From an uncultured Alistipes sp. (GTDB taxonomy: Bacteria > Bacteroidota > Bacteroidia > Bacteroidales > Rikenellaceae): a DNA stretch of 64,000 bases. The notes under the pieces were generated by a model. The model worked only from the letters and a program-made list of their open reading frames with translations. It made no database searches and was not told where the DNA came from. Shown in pieces: positions 6,442 through 15,553 of the stretch. The stretch covers positions 1 through 64,000 of the forward strand of contig CAJMKE010000005.1 in assembly GCA_905213895.1 (NCBI GenBank). Reading direction: 5' to 3'. Both the position numbers and the translations under genes were made by a program. Each line of letters starts with the position of its first letter. Within the stretch, counting starts at the first letter, position 1.

Positions 6442-7671
6442 TCAGAACGTAAAGTTGAGGCTCATTCCGAACGTCGCGCTGTTGCTCCTTAACGCGGGGT
6501 TGTATGAGTAGTCTATCATCGGCTGGATGTTCAGTGCCAAATCGTCCGAAATATCGTAGTCGCGCAGGTGCGCGTCCACATGGGCATCGATTATCTGCAA
6601 GACGTAAAGTCCCGCGGTGATGATTATGCACAAGTCGCGGTTGCGTCGGTAACTGTCGCGCAGGTTTTTGAGGAACGACGCCGAGTAGCGACCGCCGAAC
6701 TCGTCCTGCGCGCCGTTGGGGTATTTGTCGGGATTCTGGTCGTAGTCGTAACGCAGACGGTATGCCTTCTTGAACCGCTGGTATCCGCGGTTGTTCCAGT
6801 CGATACAGTATATCGTCGTGGCGAATCCTCCGATTACGATAGGTACGCGCCAATAACTCTTGTTGTATATCTGTCCCGCACCAGGGCATATCGTCGCGAG
6901 CGTCGTCGCCTTGTTTACAGACGAAACCTCGTTGGTGGAGTAGCAGACGGCGGCATCGCCGATGAAATAGAGGTACGATGCGATGGTCGTAATCATGAAC
7001 ACCTGCCGCCACGTGTTGTGCCGCATCATCCGCGACTGCAACGAGTTCATCTCCTCGGTGCGTATCAGGCTCTGGTCGGTCATTTGGTCGAACTGCTTTT
7101 TCAGCGGCTTGTACTTGCTGTTCTCGTAGATGCACATTCCGAGCGATGCGCCGAACGTACCGTAGAGTATCGGCAGTTTCCAGTATTGCTTGTTGTAGAT
7201 TTGTCCGAAACCGGGCAGTACGAGCGATGCCCAGCAGACCTTGCGCAACGCCATCGAGTCGCTCAACAGCGGTTTGCGGTTCTCGCGCCGCTGCTGGCGT
7301 TTGAGTTGCTTTTCAGTGAGCATCACCGAATCTCCTGCCAGCGAATCCGCCGCGAGCGAATCCGTCGGCTCTATTGCGGCGAACAGGTCGCGCCGTATGG
7401 AGTCCGGCAACATCATTTTCAGCGAATCGGATACTGCGAACAGCGAATCTGCGGGAATTTTCGACAACGAATCCGCGAGCGTGGCAACGCGTGCCGAATC
7501 CGCTTTTGCCTGCGCGAGCGAATCGACTTTCTGTATCATGCCGCCGCGGATTACGGTGCGGTGTCCGCGCAGTTGCCTGCCGAACTGCGCATGCGCCATG
7601 CCGCATACGGCTGTCGCCGCTACGATTAAGATTGCTTTAAGCCAGATGCCCTTTATCCCGTTCGCTGCCAT
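6442..7671 (-). CDS. DUF5683 family membrane protein
   Basis: 409 residues. A signal peptide (ends GMAHAQ) is followed by a region rich in S/A/D repeats of the form xxADSL. Then come two related membrane blocks, ASLVLPGFGQIYNKQYWKLP and ATICPGAGQIYNKSYWRVP, an internal duplication. Several hydrophobic segments lie after residue 150. The family is found across Bacteroidetes between parB and an SLT gene, and its function is unknown. It begins 10 bp after the parB stop, so translation is probably coupled. A role linking chromosome segregation to envelope growth is only suggested by the gene order. Confidence 0.85.
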   Translation of the reverse strand: MAANGIKGIWLKAILIVAATAVCGMAHAQFGRQLRGHRTVIRGGMIQKVDSLAQAKADSARVATLADSLSKIPADSLFAVSDSLKMMLPDSIRRDLFAAIEPTDSLAADSLAGDSVMLTEKQLKRQQRRENRKPLLSDSMALRKVCWASLVLPGFGQIYNKQYWKLPILYGTFGASLGMCIYENSKYKPLKKQFDQMTDQSLIRTEEMNSLQSRMMRHNTWRQVFMITTIASYLYFIGDAAVCYSTNEVSSVNKATTLATICPGAGQIYNKSYWRVPIVIGGFATTIYCIDWNNRGYQRFKKAYRLRYDYDQNPDKYPNGAQDEFGGRYSASFLKNLRDSYRRNRDLCIIITAGLYVLQIIDAHVDAHLRDYDISDDLALNIQPMIDYSYNPALRSNSATFGMSLNFTF

Positions 7672-7681
7672 TATTCCCTGC

Positions 7682-8551
7682 CTATCGTTTCTCGGCGAAC
7701 CGTTCGATGAATCGCTCTATGTCCTTGTCCTCGGCGAAATCGATTACGATTTTGCCGCCTCCGTTCCTGCCGCGCTTGATGCTGATGTCCTGCGAGAAGA
7801 ACTTCTCCAAATACTCTACCAGACGAGTGTACGATTCCGGATATTCCTCCTCGGCGACCGGTTCGGCGGCGTGTGCTGTTTTCTCGGCGAGCGCGCGTGC
7901 CGCCTCCTCTATCTGTCGCACCGACATGTTGTTCTTTACGCATTTTTTGAGCAGCGAGAGTTGCTGGCGGCGGTTCTCGACCGATGCTATCGCCTTGGCG
8001 TGTCCCATCGAGATGATACCCTCCTTGACGGCGAGTTGAACCTCATTTGGCAGTTTGAGCAGACGCATGTAGTTGGCAATCGTCGAACGTTTCTTGCCGA
8101 CCTTGTCCGCCAGTGCATCCTGCGTCAGTCCGCATTCGTCTATGAGCCGCTGCAATCCGAGCGCGACCTCTATCGCATTGAGGTCCTGACGCTGGATGTT
8201 CTCGACCAGAGCCATTGCATGCAGATTGGTGTCGTCCACGTCGCGGATGTATGCGGGCAGGCTCTCCAAACCTGCTGCCTGCGCAGCACGCCAACGGCGT
8301 TCACCGCTGATGATAAGGTATTTGTCGCCGTCTTTCTTGACGGTTATCGGCTGAATCAGACCCAATACGCGTATCGAATCGGCGAGTTCTTCGAGTGCCT
8401 GCTCGTCGAACTGCTTGCGCGGCTGCGTCGGGTTCGGTATGATGTCGGCGATTTTGATTTCGGTCATTTCCGCCATCGGTTTCGCCTTGACATCTATCGT
8501 GTCGCTGCCGAATATGGCGTCCAAGCCTCTGCCCAATCCTTTCTGTTTCAT
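7682..8551 (-). CDS. parB: Chromosome partitioning protein ParB/Spo0J
   Basis: 289 residues. The N-terminal CTPase/ParB box is present (NPTQPRKQFDEQALEELADS, ISGERRWRAAQAAG), followed by the HTH (TQDALADKVGKKRSTIANYM) that recognises parS and a basic C-terminal dimerisation domain. ParB loads on parS near the origin and spreads as a CTP-dependent clamp; ParA moves the complex. It follows parA by 5 bp. No convincing 14-bp parS palindrome was noticed in this window. Confidence 0.96.
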   Translation of the reverse strand: MKQKGLGRGLDAIFGSDTIDVKAKPMAEMTEIKIADIIPNPTQPRKQFDEQALEELADSIRVLGLIQPITVKKDGDKYLIISGERRWRAAQAAGLESLPAYIRDVDDTNLHAMALVENIQRQDLNAIEVALGLQRLIDECGLTQDALADKVGKKRSTIANYMRLLKLPNEVQLAVKEGIISMGHAKAIASVENRRQQLSLLKKCVKNNMSVRQIEEAARALAEKTAHAAEPVAEEEYPESYTRLVEYLEKFFSQDISIKRGRNGGGKIVIDFAEDKDIERFIERFAEKR

Positions 8552-8556
8552 ATCTT

Positions 8557-9321
8557 TTACTTTTTACGATTTCTTTTGAGGAACTCCTTCGCCAGCGTCA
8601 GATAATTTATCGACCCGACAGCCGAGGCGTCGTAGAGCATTATCGGTTTTCCGTGCGACGGTGCTTCTCCCAAACGGATGTTACGCTGAATTATTGTGTC
8701 GTAGGCGAGCGGTCCGAAGTGTTCGCGGACTTCGGTCGCCACCTGATTGTTCAGTCTGTTGCGCATGTACATCGTCAGCACGAAACCCTCGATTTCGAGC
8801 GACGGATTGAGTCCGCTCTTGACAATCTTTATTGTGTTGAGCAACTTGCTCAGACCTTCGAGCGCGAGATATTCGCACTGCACCGGTATCATCACCGAAT
8901 CGGCGGCAGTCAGGATATTGACGGTCGTGTATCCGAGCGACGGCGAACAGTCGATGAAGATGTAGTCGAATCTGTCGCGGACACTGTCGATGATGCGTTT
9001 GATTACATGGTGTGCATTCTCCATTTTCGGCAGTTCGGTGTCCGCCGCCACGAGGTCGATGCTCGACGGCAGCAGCCACAGATTCTTCACGTCCTCGCTC
9101 TTGACGATTACTTCGTCGGCGGTCTTTTCGCCCGATATGCACTCGTATATTCCGTCGAGATTGATGTCGAAACCCAGTCCCGACGTCGCGTTCGCCTGCG
9201 GGTCGGCGTCGAGCAGAAGAACCTTTTTGCCGAGCAGGGCTATGGATGCCGACAGATTTATCGCCGTCGTGGTTTTGCCCACGCCGCCTTTCTGATTCGC
9301 GAGTGCTATTACTTTCGCCAT
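8557..9321 (-). CDS. parA: Chromosome partitioning ATPase ParA/Soj
   Basis: 254 residues. A deviant Walker A motif KGGVGKTT opens the protein, followed by [12 protein letters not shown] and a Walker B-like [10 protein letters not shown]. The length and absence of an N-terminal HTH identify the chromosomal Soj type. It forms ATP-dependent dimers on DNA and moves ParB-parS complexes. It is the first gene of the four-gene operon running to the mltD-like gene. Confidence 0.97.
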   Translation of the reverse strand: MAKVIALANQKGGVGKTTTAINLSASIALLGKKVLLLDADPQANATSGLGFDINLDGIYECISGEKTADEVIVKSEDVKNLWLLPSSIDLVAADTELPKMENAHHVIKRIIDSVRDRFDYIFIDCSPSLGYTTVNILTAADSVMIPVQCEYLALEGLSKLLNTIKIVKSGLNPSLEIEGFVLTMYMRNRLNNQVATEVREHFGPLAYDTIIQRNIRLGEAPSHGKPIMLYDASAVGSINYLTLAKEFLKRNRKK

Positions 9322-9553
9322 TTTGTGTCTGTTTTATGAAAATGTGTCGTTTATGCTCCGACGCCTTTGCGCGAGGAGATACAATCGGGCAAATTTAATA
9401 AAAATAACGCAAACTCCGCCATTTATTTTCCGATACGTCGAATTTCCCGCACGAATCATGCGGCATCGCACACCTCGCCTAAAAGTCCTTAAAGTCATTA
9501 AGGACTTTAACGACCTTAAAGTAGTTAAGGTCTTTAATTCTGCACCTCGTCGT
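9322..9553. other. Spacer between parA and the surface-lipoprotein gene
   Basis: No gene is supported here. It holds the presumed parA promoter and a 9-bp repeat array (9482-9538). Short frames on both strands read through the repeats and are not credible genes. Confidence 0.5.
9482..9538. repeat. 9-bp TTAA-type repeat array 3
   Basis: About six units of TTAANGNCN lying between a terminator and the parA promoter region. Units are inverted relative to each other in places, so a hairpin is possible. Confidence 0.85.
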
Positions 9554-9593
9554 AAAAAAGCGGGCGCACCTGCTACGGCACGCCCGTTTTTAT
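9554..9593 (-). terminator. Bidirectional terminator after the LRR/M64 gene
   Basis: Stem CGGGCG/CGCCCG (9561-9566 and 9581-9586) flanked by an A6 run on one side and a T5 run on the other. It lies 15 bp past the stop of the large minus-strand gene. Confidence 0.75.
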
Positions 9594-9607
9594 CGAGGAA
9601 CAATCGG

Positions 9608-12600
9608 TTATCTGGCGTCGCGCCACGACTTTCCGACTACGACCGGCGGAGCGAGCGGCACGAAATCTTTCGGCACTATCGGTGTCGAGAACGATATTCC
9701 CGCCGACGCCTTGCGGTTTACGGCATCGTAGGCGACGAAATCTTCGTAGTCGTAATTCCACGACTCGCCGTATGCGAGTTTGTGGATTCGATAGTATATC
9801 GCTTCGCGCGACGGAGCGTTGAATCCGCCCGTGTTGTGGCGCATTATCGAATTCTCGGTCGGTCGCCATACGCCCGTCCAGTATGTCGCGCCGCCCTCGA
9901 ATACACCCAGTCCTTCGTTGGCATACCGCGGGTCGGATAGGAACGTGTGCCATTTCACCGTCGCAGGGTCGGAGGTGAAATCTGTGTTTTTGTACCAACC
10001 GTAAGGCGTAAGTCGGTTATATTGCGCGACTGTTCCCGAAGAAACCGCACCCATGTATTCGTATGCGTATTCGTCGTCGAGTTTTGCGAACCCGTGTCCG
10101 CAAGCCTCGTGGTGCAGCATCTGGGCGAACATGTCGTTGTCTGTGCCGAGCGGAAAATATGCGACCGATGCTCCGCTACCGTAGTCACCAGACGACGGAT
10201 TATATATATTGGGGTCGTACATATAGCATGTCCCTGCGTATGCCTGCGAGTTCATCATCACGACTATAAGTGCATCGTTCATGCGTTCTGCCGCAATCGC
10301 CTTTTGCGCATACTCGAACGCCTTCGCATCGTTGCCGCCGACTTTTGTGCCTTCGCCGAAATACCCGCTGAATGTTGTTTCATTATATACGCCGTAACCT
10401 TCATTTTTGGATACAACTGTAACATAATAAACATTAAACATATCTCTAAATGATTTATATGGTTCTTCTGTAAAAAGATTATTATATAAATACTCTATAT
10501 TTGCCTTATATGCCCCATTGGCGATCTGGCGGTCCGAATAGCCATCTCCCATCAGTATAATATCAATTCCTTTGCCATTAGTCGCCTTTTGTAAAATCGT
10601 TACGACGCCATCTTGCGAATAATCTGTAGACTCGTACATAGTTCCCGAGGTAATGCCTAAAAGTTTATAGTTACGCCATTGATCATGTTGAGCATATGCT
10701 TCAATAGATTCTTGCGGAACATAAATTGGAGCGTTTATTCTTAATGGAACCAATAAATCCGGTGGAGTTGTCGCTTTGCAAATTATTTTTGATAATGCGG
10801 AACAGCCATAGAAAAGTTCTTGGAGTCCGCCTGAAAAGTTGCCGATTGACTTTACTGTCGAAGGAATTGTAATAGATGTTAAATTTGGACAGATTCTAAA
10901 AGCGTCTTCATCTATTATTTCTACGCCTTCCGGAATAGTGATAGATTCTAAATAAACACAATCAAATACGGATGCTCTGATTTCTTTAACATTGTTGGGA
11001 ATAGTATATGTATTTAGCCCTCTTGGCGCAAATGCTTCCAATATACCATCCTTTATCAAACATTTGTTATCTGAAGATGAATATGGACCGGATATTTTTT
11101 CCAAATTACTACAACTTCCCAATATACGGAAACCGATTGATTCAATCGTTGATGGAATCTGAATATGTTTTAAACAATCGCAACTAAAAAAAGCCCCTCT
11201 TTTGATTACTGTGACACTTTCTGGGATTACAATTTCTTCAATAATATCATTGTTCCAGAATAAATCTGCTCCAATAGTATGCACCCCTATTGGGATTGTA
11301 TATTCTCGTAATTCATATGGTGCAACCGCTATTATTTCGCCATCCACAACAATTGCCTTATTATCTGGTGAGGAAAATTTTCCAGTTATTTTTCGCAGGT
11401 TAGGAGACATGCCAACTACAGTCTGTCCTAAAAAATTCAATGTATTAGGAAAGTGAATCGATTCGAGGTAATTATTAGAACGAAATGCCCAATCATGAAT
11501 TTCTGTTACTCCTTCTGGAATGATAACATTTGTCAAACCAGTGTTTTCAAATGCCCCACCTTCGATAGTCTTTAATGTTTGCGGAAGACCAATATGTTTA
11601 ATGTTAGTTTTTCCACAAAAGACATTGAATCCAATCGTTTGAATGGTATTTGGCAATTCATATTCGGTAATGCCATAAGACGCGAATGAATTAAGCACTC
11701 CGTCGATAATTAAACATCTTCCATCATCTGTCGAATATTTAGAATTGATTTTTTGTAAATTATTACAATTCGACATAATATCTCTGCCATATATTTTTAC
11801 AGAGTTTGGAATATTTATTTCAGAAAGTGATGTATACATAAAAGCCTGATCTTTGATCTCCACCAGAGAGTTTGGAAGGACTATCTCAACCAAATTTAAA
11901 CATCTATAAAATGCGCTGGCTCCTATACTTTCTACTTTGGGAGGAATATGAATACTCCTCAATCCTATGGCATTCTCTGTTGTAAAATTAGCGAATGCAT
12001 CATCCCCGATCTTTGTAACTGGACCATTGAATGTCATTACCCCGAAACCATTCTTATACTCATTTGAAATCAGTTGAGCACCAAAGCAATTATCATTATT
12101 GGGAATGATTTTTCCGAAAGGTGATAATGAAGTATACCAAATTTCGTTATCGGGTATTCCATCTGTGTAACCATTTTGTTCAATATGATATTCCAATTTT
12201 AAAGTGTCATTGAGCGATTGAACAGTAACAACAGTGGTCCGATAATATCCTGTATTCGGTTTAATATTTAACGTAATGTAGTGTTTTTCGATTGCGCGGG
12301 TTGCCGGAACAACGCTAATCCATGATTTTGCATATTCGGGAATCAAAACTTTACATTCTACATTAGACAAAAATTCCAAAGTCAATTCTCCACCTTCGGT
12401 TGGGGCTTGTTTCTCTGAGTTGTCCTCCACCAGCAAACATGCCTCCTCGAAAGTAAAACGTCTTATGATTACCTTTTCGCCATTCGACACAAAGACGATG
12501 ACTTTGCTGTATTCGTCGATAGCGGCACCCGTTATGACTTCGATATGACCGGTTGCTTTGGTGCTGTCATCTGTTACGACTTTGGCTTTGATGTCCGATG

Positions 12601-13225
12601 AAGATATAATTTCGATTTCGATATCGGGTAGGATACTTTTAATTTCATAATTGATTTTACGTGTGGAATTCGGCTGCATTGCGATTAAATCTTTATCGTC
12701 GAATGTGATAGAGAGTGTCGAATGCAATGGAATAGAAAACGTATGCCCATCTGTAAGGATAAATGTAACTTCATTTTCTCCGATTGTAATACTCTGTATA
12801 TATGTATCACCGTCTTTGCCGTCTATACCGTCTTTGCCGTCTATACCATCCTTGCCGTCTGTGCCATTTTCTCCATTTACAATGGTTGCTTTCGAACCGT
12901 CGGAGAAGGTGATGACATATCCGTTTTGGATATTGTCTACTGATTTGATGAAGAGATTGTTCTTATAAGCATTCGTGACGGTTTCCAGTGCTGATAACCG
13001 TTGTTCGATAGAATTGATGGAATTCCATACCTCGGTATCATCGAATTCTTTGCTGCAACCTCCGATGAATAGTATTGCCGTGATTGTGAAAATATGGAAT
13101 AGTTTTTTTAAGGATGTCAATCCGGTTTTGGTTTTTTGGGGATTAGCCGCAAAACCTCGCTCTGTTGAAAGCATGATTGCCCGTACCTGCGGCGTGAGAT
13201 ACGGGAGAGGATAGAGTTTATTCAT
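9608..13225 (-). CDS. Surface lipoprotein: DUF4988-like domain, BspA-type leucine-rich repeats and M64 metallopeptidase
   Basis: About 1205 residues. A lipobox (LFIGGC, Cys57) precedes a DUF4988-like coiled segment and a short collagen-like run (DGKDGIDGKDGIDGKDGD). BspA/LRR_5 repeats fill residues ~380-840 (IPPKVESIGASAFYRCLNLV type). The end is an IgA-peptidase M64 domain with zinc motif HHEACGHGFAKLDDEY, so an extracellular protease or adhesin is likely. The first 30 residues (LPYLTPQVRAI, ERGFAAN) resemble the separate small ORFs found before other surface genes in this window. Translation might therefore begin later, for example at the TTG at 13120, just before the signal peptide. The LRR part is much more AT-rich than the M64 part, which suggests a mosaic origin. 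Confidence 0.85.
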   Translation of the reverse strand: MNKLYPLPYLTPQVRAIMLSTERGFAANPQKTKTGLTSLKKLFHIFTITAILFIGGCSKEFDDTEVWNSINSIEQRLSALETVTNAYKNNLFIKSVDNIQNGYVITFSDGSKATIVNGENGTDGKDGIDGKDGIDGKDGDTYIQSITIGENEVTFILTDGHTFSIPLHSTLSITFDDKDLIAMQPNSTRKINYEIKSILPDIEIEIISSSDIKAKVVTDDSTKATGHIEVITGAAIDEYSKVIVFVSNGEKVIIRRFTFEEACLLVEDNSEKQAPTEGGELTLEFLSNVECKVLIPEYAKSWISVVPATRAIEKHYITLNIKPNTGYYRTTVVTVQSLNDTLKLEYHIEQNGYTDGIPDNEIWYTSLSPFGKIIPNNDNCFGAQLISNEYKNGFGVMTFNGPVTKIGDDAFANFTTENAIGLRSIHIPPKVESIGASAFYRCLNLVEIVLPNSLVEIKDQAFMYTSLSEINIPNSVKIYGRDIMSNCNNLQKINSKYSTDDGRCLIIDGVLNSFASYGITEYELPNTIQTIGFNVFCGKTNIKHIGLPQTLKTIEGGAFENTGLTNVIIPEGVTEIHDWAFRSNNYLESIHFPNTLNFLGQTVVGMSPNLRKITGKFSSPDNKAIVVDGEIIAVAPYELREYTIPIGVHTIGADLFWNNDIIEEIVIPESVTVIKRGAFFSCDCLKHIQIPSTIESIGFRILGSCSNLEKISGPYSSSDNKCLIKDGILEAFAPRGLNTYTIPNNVKEIRASVFDCVYLESITIPEGVEIIDEDAFRICPNLTSITIPSTVKSIGNFSGGLQELFYGCSALSKIICKATTPPDLLVPLRINAPIYVPQESIEAYAQHDQWRNYKLLGITSGTMYESTDYSQDGVVTILQKATNGKGIDIILMGDGYSDRQIANGAYKANIEYLYNNLFTEEPYKSFRDMFNVYYVTVVSKNEGYGVYNETTFSGYFGEGTKVGGNDAKAFEYAQKAIAAERMNDALIVVMMNSQAYAGTCYMYDPNIYNPSSGDYGSGASVAYFPLGTDNDMFAQMLHHEACGHGFAKLDDEYAYEYMGAVSSGTVAQYNRLTPYGWYKNTDFTSDPATVKWHTFLSDPRYANEGLGVFEGGATYWTGVWRPTENSIMRHNTGGFNAPSREAIYYRIHKLAYGESWNYDYEDFVAYDAVNRKASAGISFSTPIVPKDFVPLAPPVVVGKSWRDAR

Positions 13226-13243
13226 AGTGAAAAGATTTTTAGT

Positions 13244-13279
13244 GTCTTTAACTACCTTAAAGACTTTAAGGACTTTAAT
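13244..13279. repeat. 9-bp TTAA-type repeat array 4
   Basis: Four units in the 5' leader of the LRR/M64 gene, about 20 bp before its ATG. This is one of the few arrays inside a leader. Confidence 0.8.
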
Positions 13280-13335
13280 ATGATTTGTTAGTATTGAGAA
13301 TCTGCCGTTGCCGGTCGAATGAACATAGCAAAAAT

Positions 13336-13344
13336 CCCCCCCCC
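13336..13344 (-). promoter_or_regulatory. C9/G9 homopolymer tract upstream of the LRR/M64 gene
   Basis: On the coding strand it reads as the palindrome CCCGAAATTTTTCGGG running into G9 and then ATTTTTG. The same layout is found upstream of the lipoprotein gene at 43.7-46.2 kb. Tract-length change could alter promoter spacing or the leader RNA. Confidence 0.55.
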
Positions 13345-13542
13345 GAAAAATTTCGGGAAACTGCTGCGGACGATATTGCGTAATGGGTTCATAGACAACA
13401 CAAAAATAGATATTTTTCGTAAAACGGCAAAACATTCGGCGGAAAATTTGTGTTTTCGGCGTCGGCGGGCATCTCGGCGGCGATTTTGCCGCGAAATTTC
13501 GTGATAAAACGGCGGGATAGCCGATATTTGCCGCGAATTGAT

Positions 13543-13550
13543 TATCTTTG
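13543..13550 (+). promoter_or_regulatory. -7 box of the CPBP protease gene
   Basis: TATCTTTG 22 bp before the ATG at 13572. It overlaps the TTG of a longer alternative frame and so supports the ATG start. Confidence 0.6.
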
Positions 13551-13571
13551 ACGCTCGAAACCGAAAGAATC

Positions 13572-14468
13572 ATGACTGAAAATAACGGGAATTTTACGGC
13601 AGAAGATGCGGCGCAGGAGACTGCGCAGAATGTGTCGCCGTCGGCGGAGAAGCCGCGGCGCAAGGCATTTCCCGCCGTCGGCGACATTCTCGTCATCATG
13701 GTTCTGTTTTTCGTAACGCAGACTTTGACGGCGGTTCTGCTGTCGTTGTGCGGACTGCATCTTCCCGAAATTTCGGACTTGCAGGTCGAGGATATCGAAT
13801 CCTATATGCGGGCGCAGATTCTTCGCGGCGAGGGAATGGCGGTTCTCTATCCCGTTTCCATGACGGTTTCGCTGCTGGCGATATACCTTTATATCCGTTT
13901 CCGCGGCGGCAGACGCTCTTTAGCGGGATTCTCCGTGGCGGGATTCAATCCCAACATAATTCTTTCGGGTACAGTTTGGGTGATTGCCGCCCAAATCGTT
14001 CTCGAACCGCTTATGGCGATGCTGCCGAGCATTGAAAATGCGGGCGTCGGACGCGGCTTCTGGGCTTGCATTACCGCTGTGGTTCTCGCGCCGGTCTTTG
14101 AAGAGATACTCTGCCGCGGACTCGTTCTCGAAACCGTGCGCCGCCGCTGGGGCGATGCCGTCGCGGTACTGATTTCGGCTCTCTTTTTCGGACTGGTGCA
14201 TGTCGAGCCGTCCACAGCGTTGGCGGGATTCGTCGTCGGCGGAATTTTCGGCACGATTTACATAAGAACGCATTCGCTCTTCTCGACGATAATCCTCCAT
14301 TCGATAAACAACGCCTTTGCGTTCGCTCTGATATGTTTCGGTCTGGACGATGTGCCGTTGGGCGATATTCTCGGCGGCGGCAGCGTCTATTACGCTGTGT
14401 ACGGCATCTCCGTCCTGATATTCCTGCTTTTCTCCGTCGAGGCTTGGCGCAAGGTTTTCCGACGGTAG
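13572..14468 (+). CDS. CPBP family intramembrane metalloprotease
   Basis: 298 residues, multi-spanning membrane protein with a hydrophilic N-terminus of about 45 residues. The CPBP (Abi/CAAX protease-like) motifs are present: EEILCRG, then FGLVH, then HSINNAF. The glutamates and histidines form the presumed metal site in the membrane. In bacteria such proteins have been linked to prenylated-substrate cleavage, immunity or signalling, but the substrate here is unknown. Its own promoter and divergent position suggest a single-gene unit. Confidence 0.9.
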   Translation: MTENNGNFTAEDAAQETAQNVSPSAEKPRRKAFPAVGDILVIMVLFFVTQTLTAVLLSLCGLHLPEISDLQVEDIESYMRAQILRGEGMAVLYPVSMTVSLLAIYLYIRFRGGRRSLAGFSVAGFNPNIILSGTVWVIAAQIVLEPLMAMLPSIENAGVGRGFWACITAVVLAPVFEEILCRGLVLETVRRRWGDAVAVLISALFFGLVHVEPSTALAGFVVGGIFGTIYIRTHSLFSTIILHSINNAFAFALICFGLDDVPLGDILGGGSVYYAVYGISVLIFLLFSVEAWRKVFRR

Positions 14469-14614
14469 GCGGGATGCAGCCATGCTCATCGGCTGCGTGC
14501 GGAAATTGAGGGAACACTCTTTGCAAACATATAGTCTGATTGCATTTGCATATATATTTGAGCGCGTGTGGCAATATTATTATGCCGTAATGCGTTTTAT
14601 TTCGGTAAAAATCT

Positions 14615-14622
14615 TATCTTTG
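14615..14622 (+). promoter_or_regulatory. -7 box of the envelope-biogenesis cluster
   Basis: TATCTTTG 10 bp before the ATG at 14633. It is close enough to exclude the TTG at 14627 as a likely start. Confidence 0.6.
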
Positions 14623-14632
14623 CAGGTTGTAT

Positions 14633-15520
14633 ATGAAATTTGTAATTGGTATAACGGTCGCGATTTTATCGCTTTGCGCAGTCTCCTGCCGCAATTCGTC
14701 CGCCATTTTCTCCGGCGACGAGGTGCTGGCGCGTGTCGGCAAGAAGCAACTTTCGACCTCCGATATAAATGCCGTGCTGCCGAAAGGACTTACGGGCGCG
14801 GACAGTGCCGACTACGTGGATGCGTATGTCGAAAAGTGGATAATCAAGCAGTTGAAGTTGCAGGAGGCTGAACTGATGTTCTCGTCGTCGGTAGCCGATA
14901 TCGACCGCATGGTGGACGACTACCGCCAGTCGCTGCTTATCCGCAAAATCGAGCAGTACTATCTCGACACGGAGATGCACAACGACGTAACCGACGAGGA
15001 GATAGAGGCTTATTACGACAGCCATCGCGGCGATTTCCGGCTTACGAAATCGATTGTCAAGGGTCGTATCGTGGCTGTCGGCGAAAACTATCGCCGCCGC
15101 GAACAGTTGCTGCGGCTTATGGCTTCGCCGAAGAAGGAGGAGAGCAGGGATTTCGAGGAGTTGTGCCGCAAGAACAACATGCGCCTGACGACGTTCGGCG
15201 AGTGGGTCGATTTCACCGAATTCCTCAGCAATCTGCCGGTGCTGCGCTCGATGAGTTACGACTCCTATCTGTCCAAGCGTGGTGTGCAGCAGATTCACCA
15301 CGACCGCACGTACTACTGCTTCCAGATAACCGATGCGCTCGTCGAGGGCGACATGATGCCGCTTTTCATGGCGAAGGATAATATCCGGCGCATACTTATC
15401 AACCAGCGTCAGGGCGAGGTGCTTCATGCGCGCGAGGAGAACATAATGCGCAATGCGCTCGAAAACGGCAATGCCCGCATCTTCTGCGAGGAGAAAAGCG
15501 GACAGCAGCCCGAAACATAA
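14633..15520 (+). CDS. SurA-N-like periplasmic lipoprotein (peptidyl-prolyl isomerase-like, lacks clear catalytic domain)
   Basis: 295 residues. A lipoprotein signal ends at LCAVSC. The following region resembles the SurA N-terminal chaperone domain (VLARVGKKQLSTSDINAVLP; then YVEKWIIKQLKLQEAELMFS). A C-terminal part that could correspond to a parvulin domain lacks obvious parvulin landmarks, so catalysis is doubtful. It is the first gene of a set with surA and ostA, 33 bp before surA. A chaperone role for outer-membrane or lipoprotein clients is inferred from the context. Confidence 0.75.
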   Translation: MKFVIGITVAILSLCAVSCRNSSAIFSGDEVLARVGKKQLSTSDINAVLPKGLTGADSADYVDAYVEKWIIKQLKLQEAELMFSSSVADIDRMVDDYRQSLLIRKIEQYYLDTEMHNDVTDEEIEAYYDSHRGDFRLTKSIVKGRIVAVGENYRRREQLLRLMASPKKEESRDFEELCRKNNMRLTTFGEWVDFTEFLSNLPVLRSMSYDSYLSKRGVQQIHHDRTYYCFQITDALVEGDMMPLFMAKDNIRRILINQRQGEVLHAREENIMRNALENGNARIFCEEKSGQQPET

Positions 15521-15553
15521 TGTTGAAATTGTATTAAAACCGTATATATTCGA

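Larger units (their letters stand above)
13226..13571. other. Divergent regulatory region of the LRR/M64 and CPBP genes
   Basis: A 346-bp stretch without genes. Going from the LRR gene outward it holds repeat array 4, a C9 tract with an adjoining CCCGAAA/TTTCGGG palindrome, a possible minus-strand -7 box TATTTTTG (13404-13411), and a plus-strand -7 box for the CPBP gene. Confidence 0.6.

Noticed and set aside
7682..9321. parS site near parAB
   Set aside because: I looked for a GTTTCACGTGAAAC-like palindrome and did not see one; a genome search would be needed.
13226..13699. 158-codon N-terminal extension of the LRR/M64 frame
   Set aside because: It reads through the C9 tract, the repeat array and the promoter region, and overlaps the divergent CPBP start.
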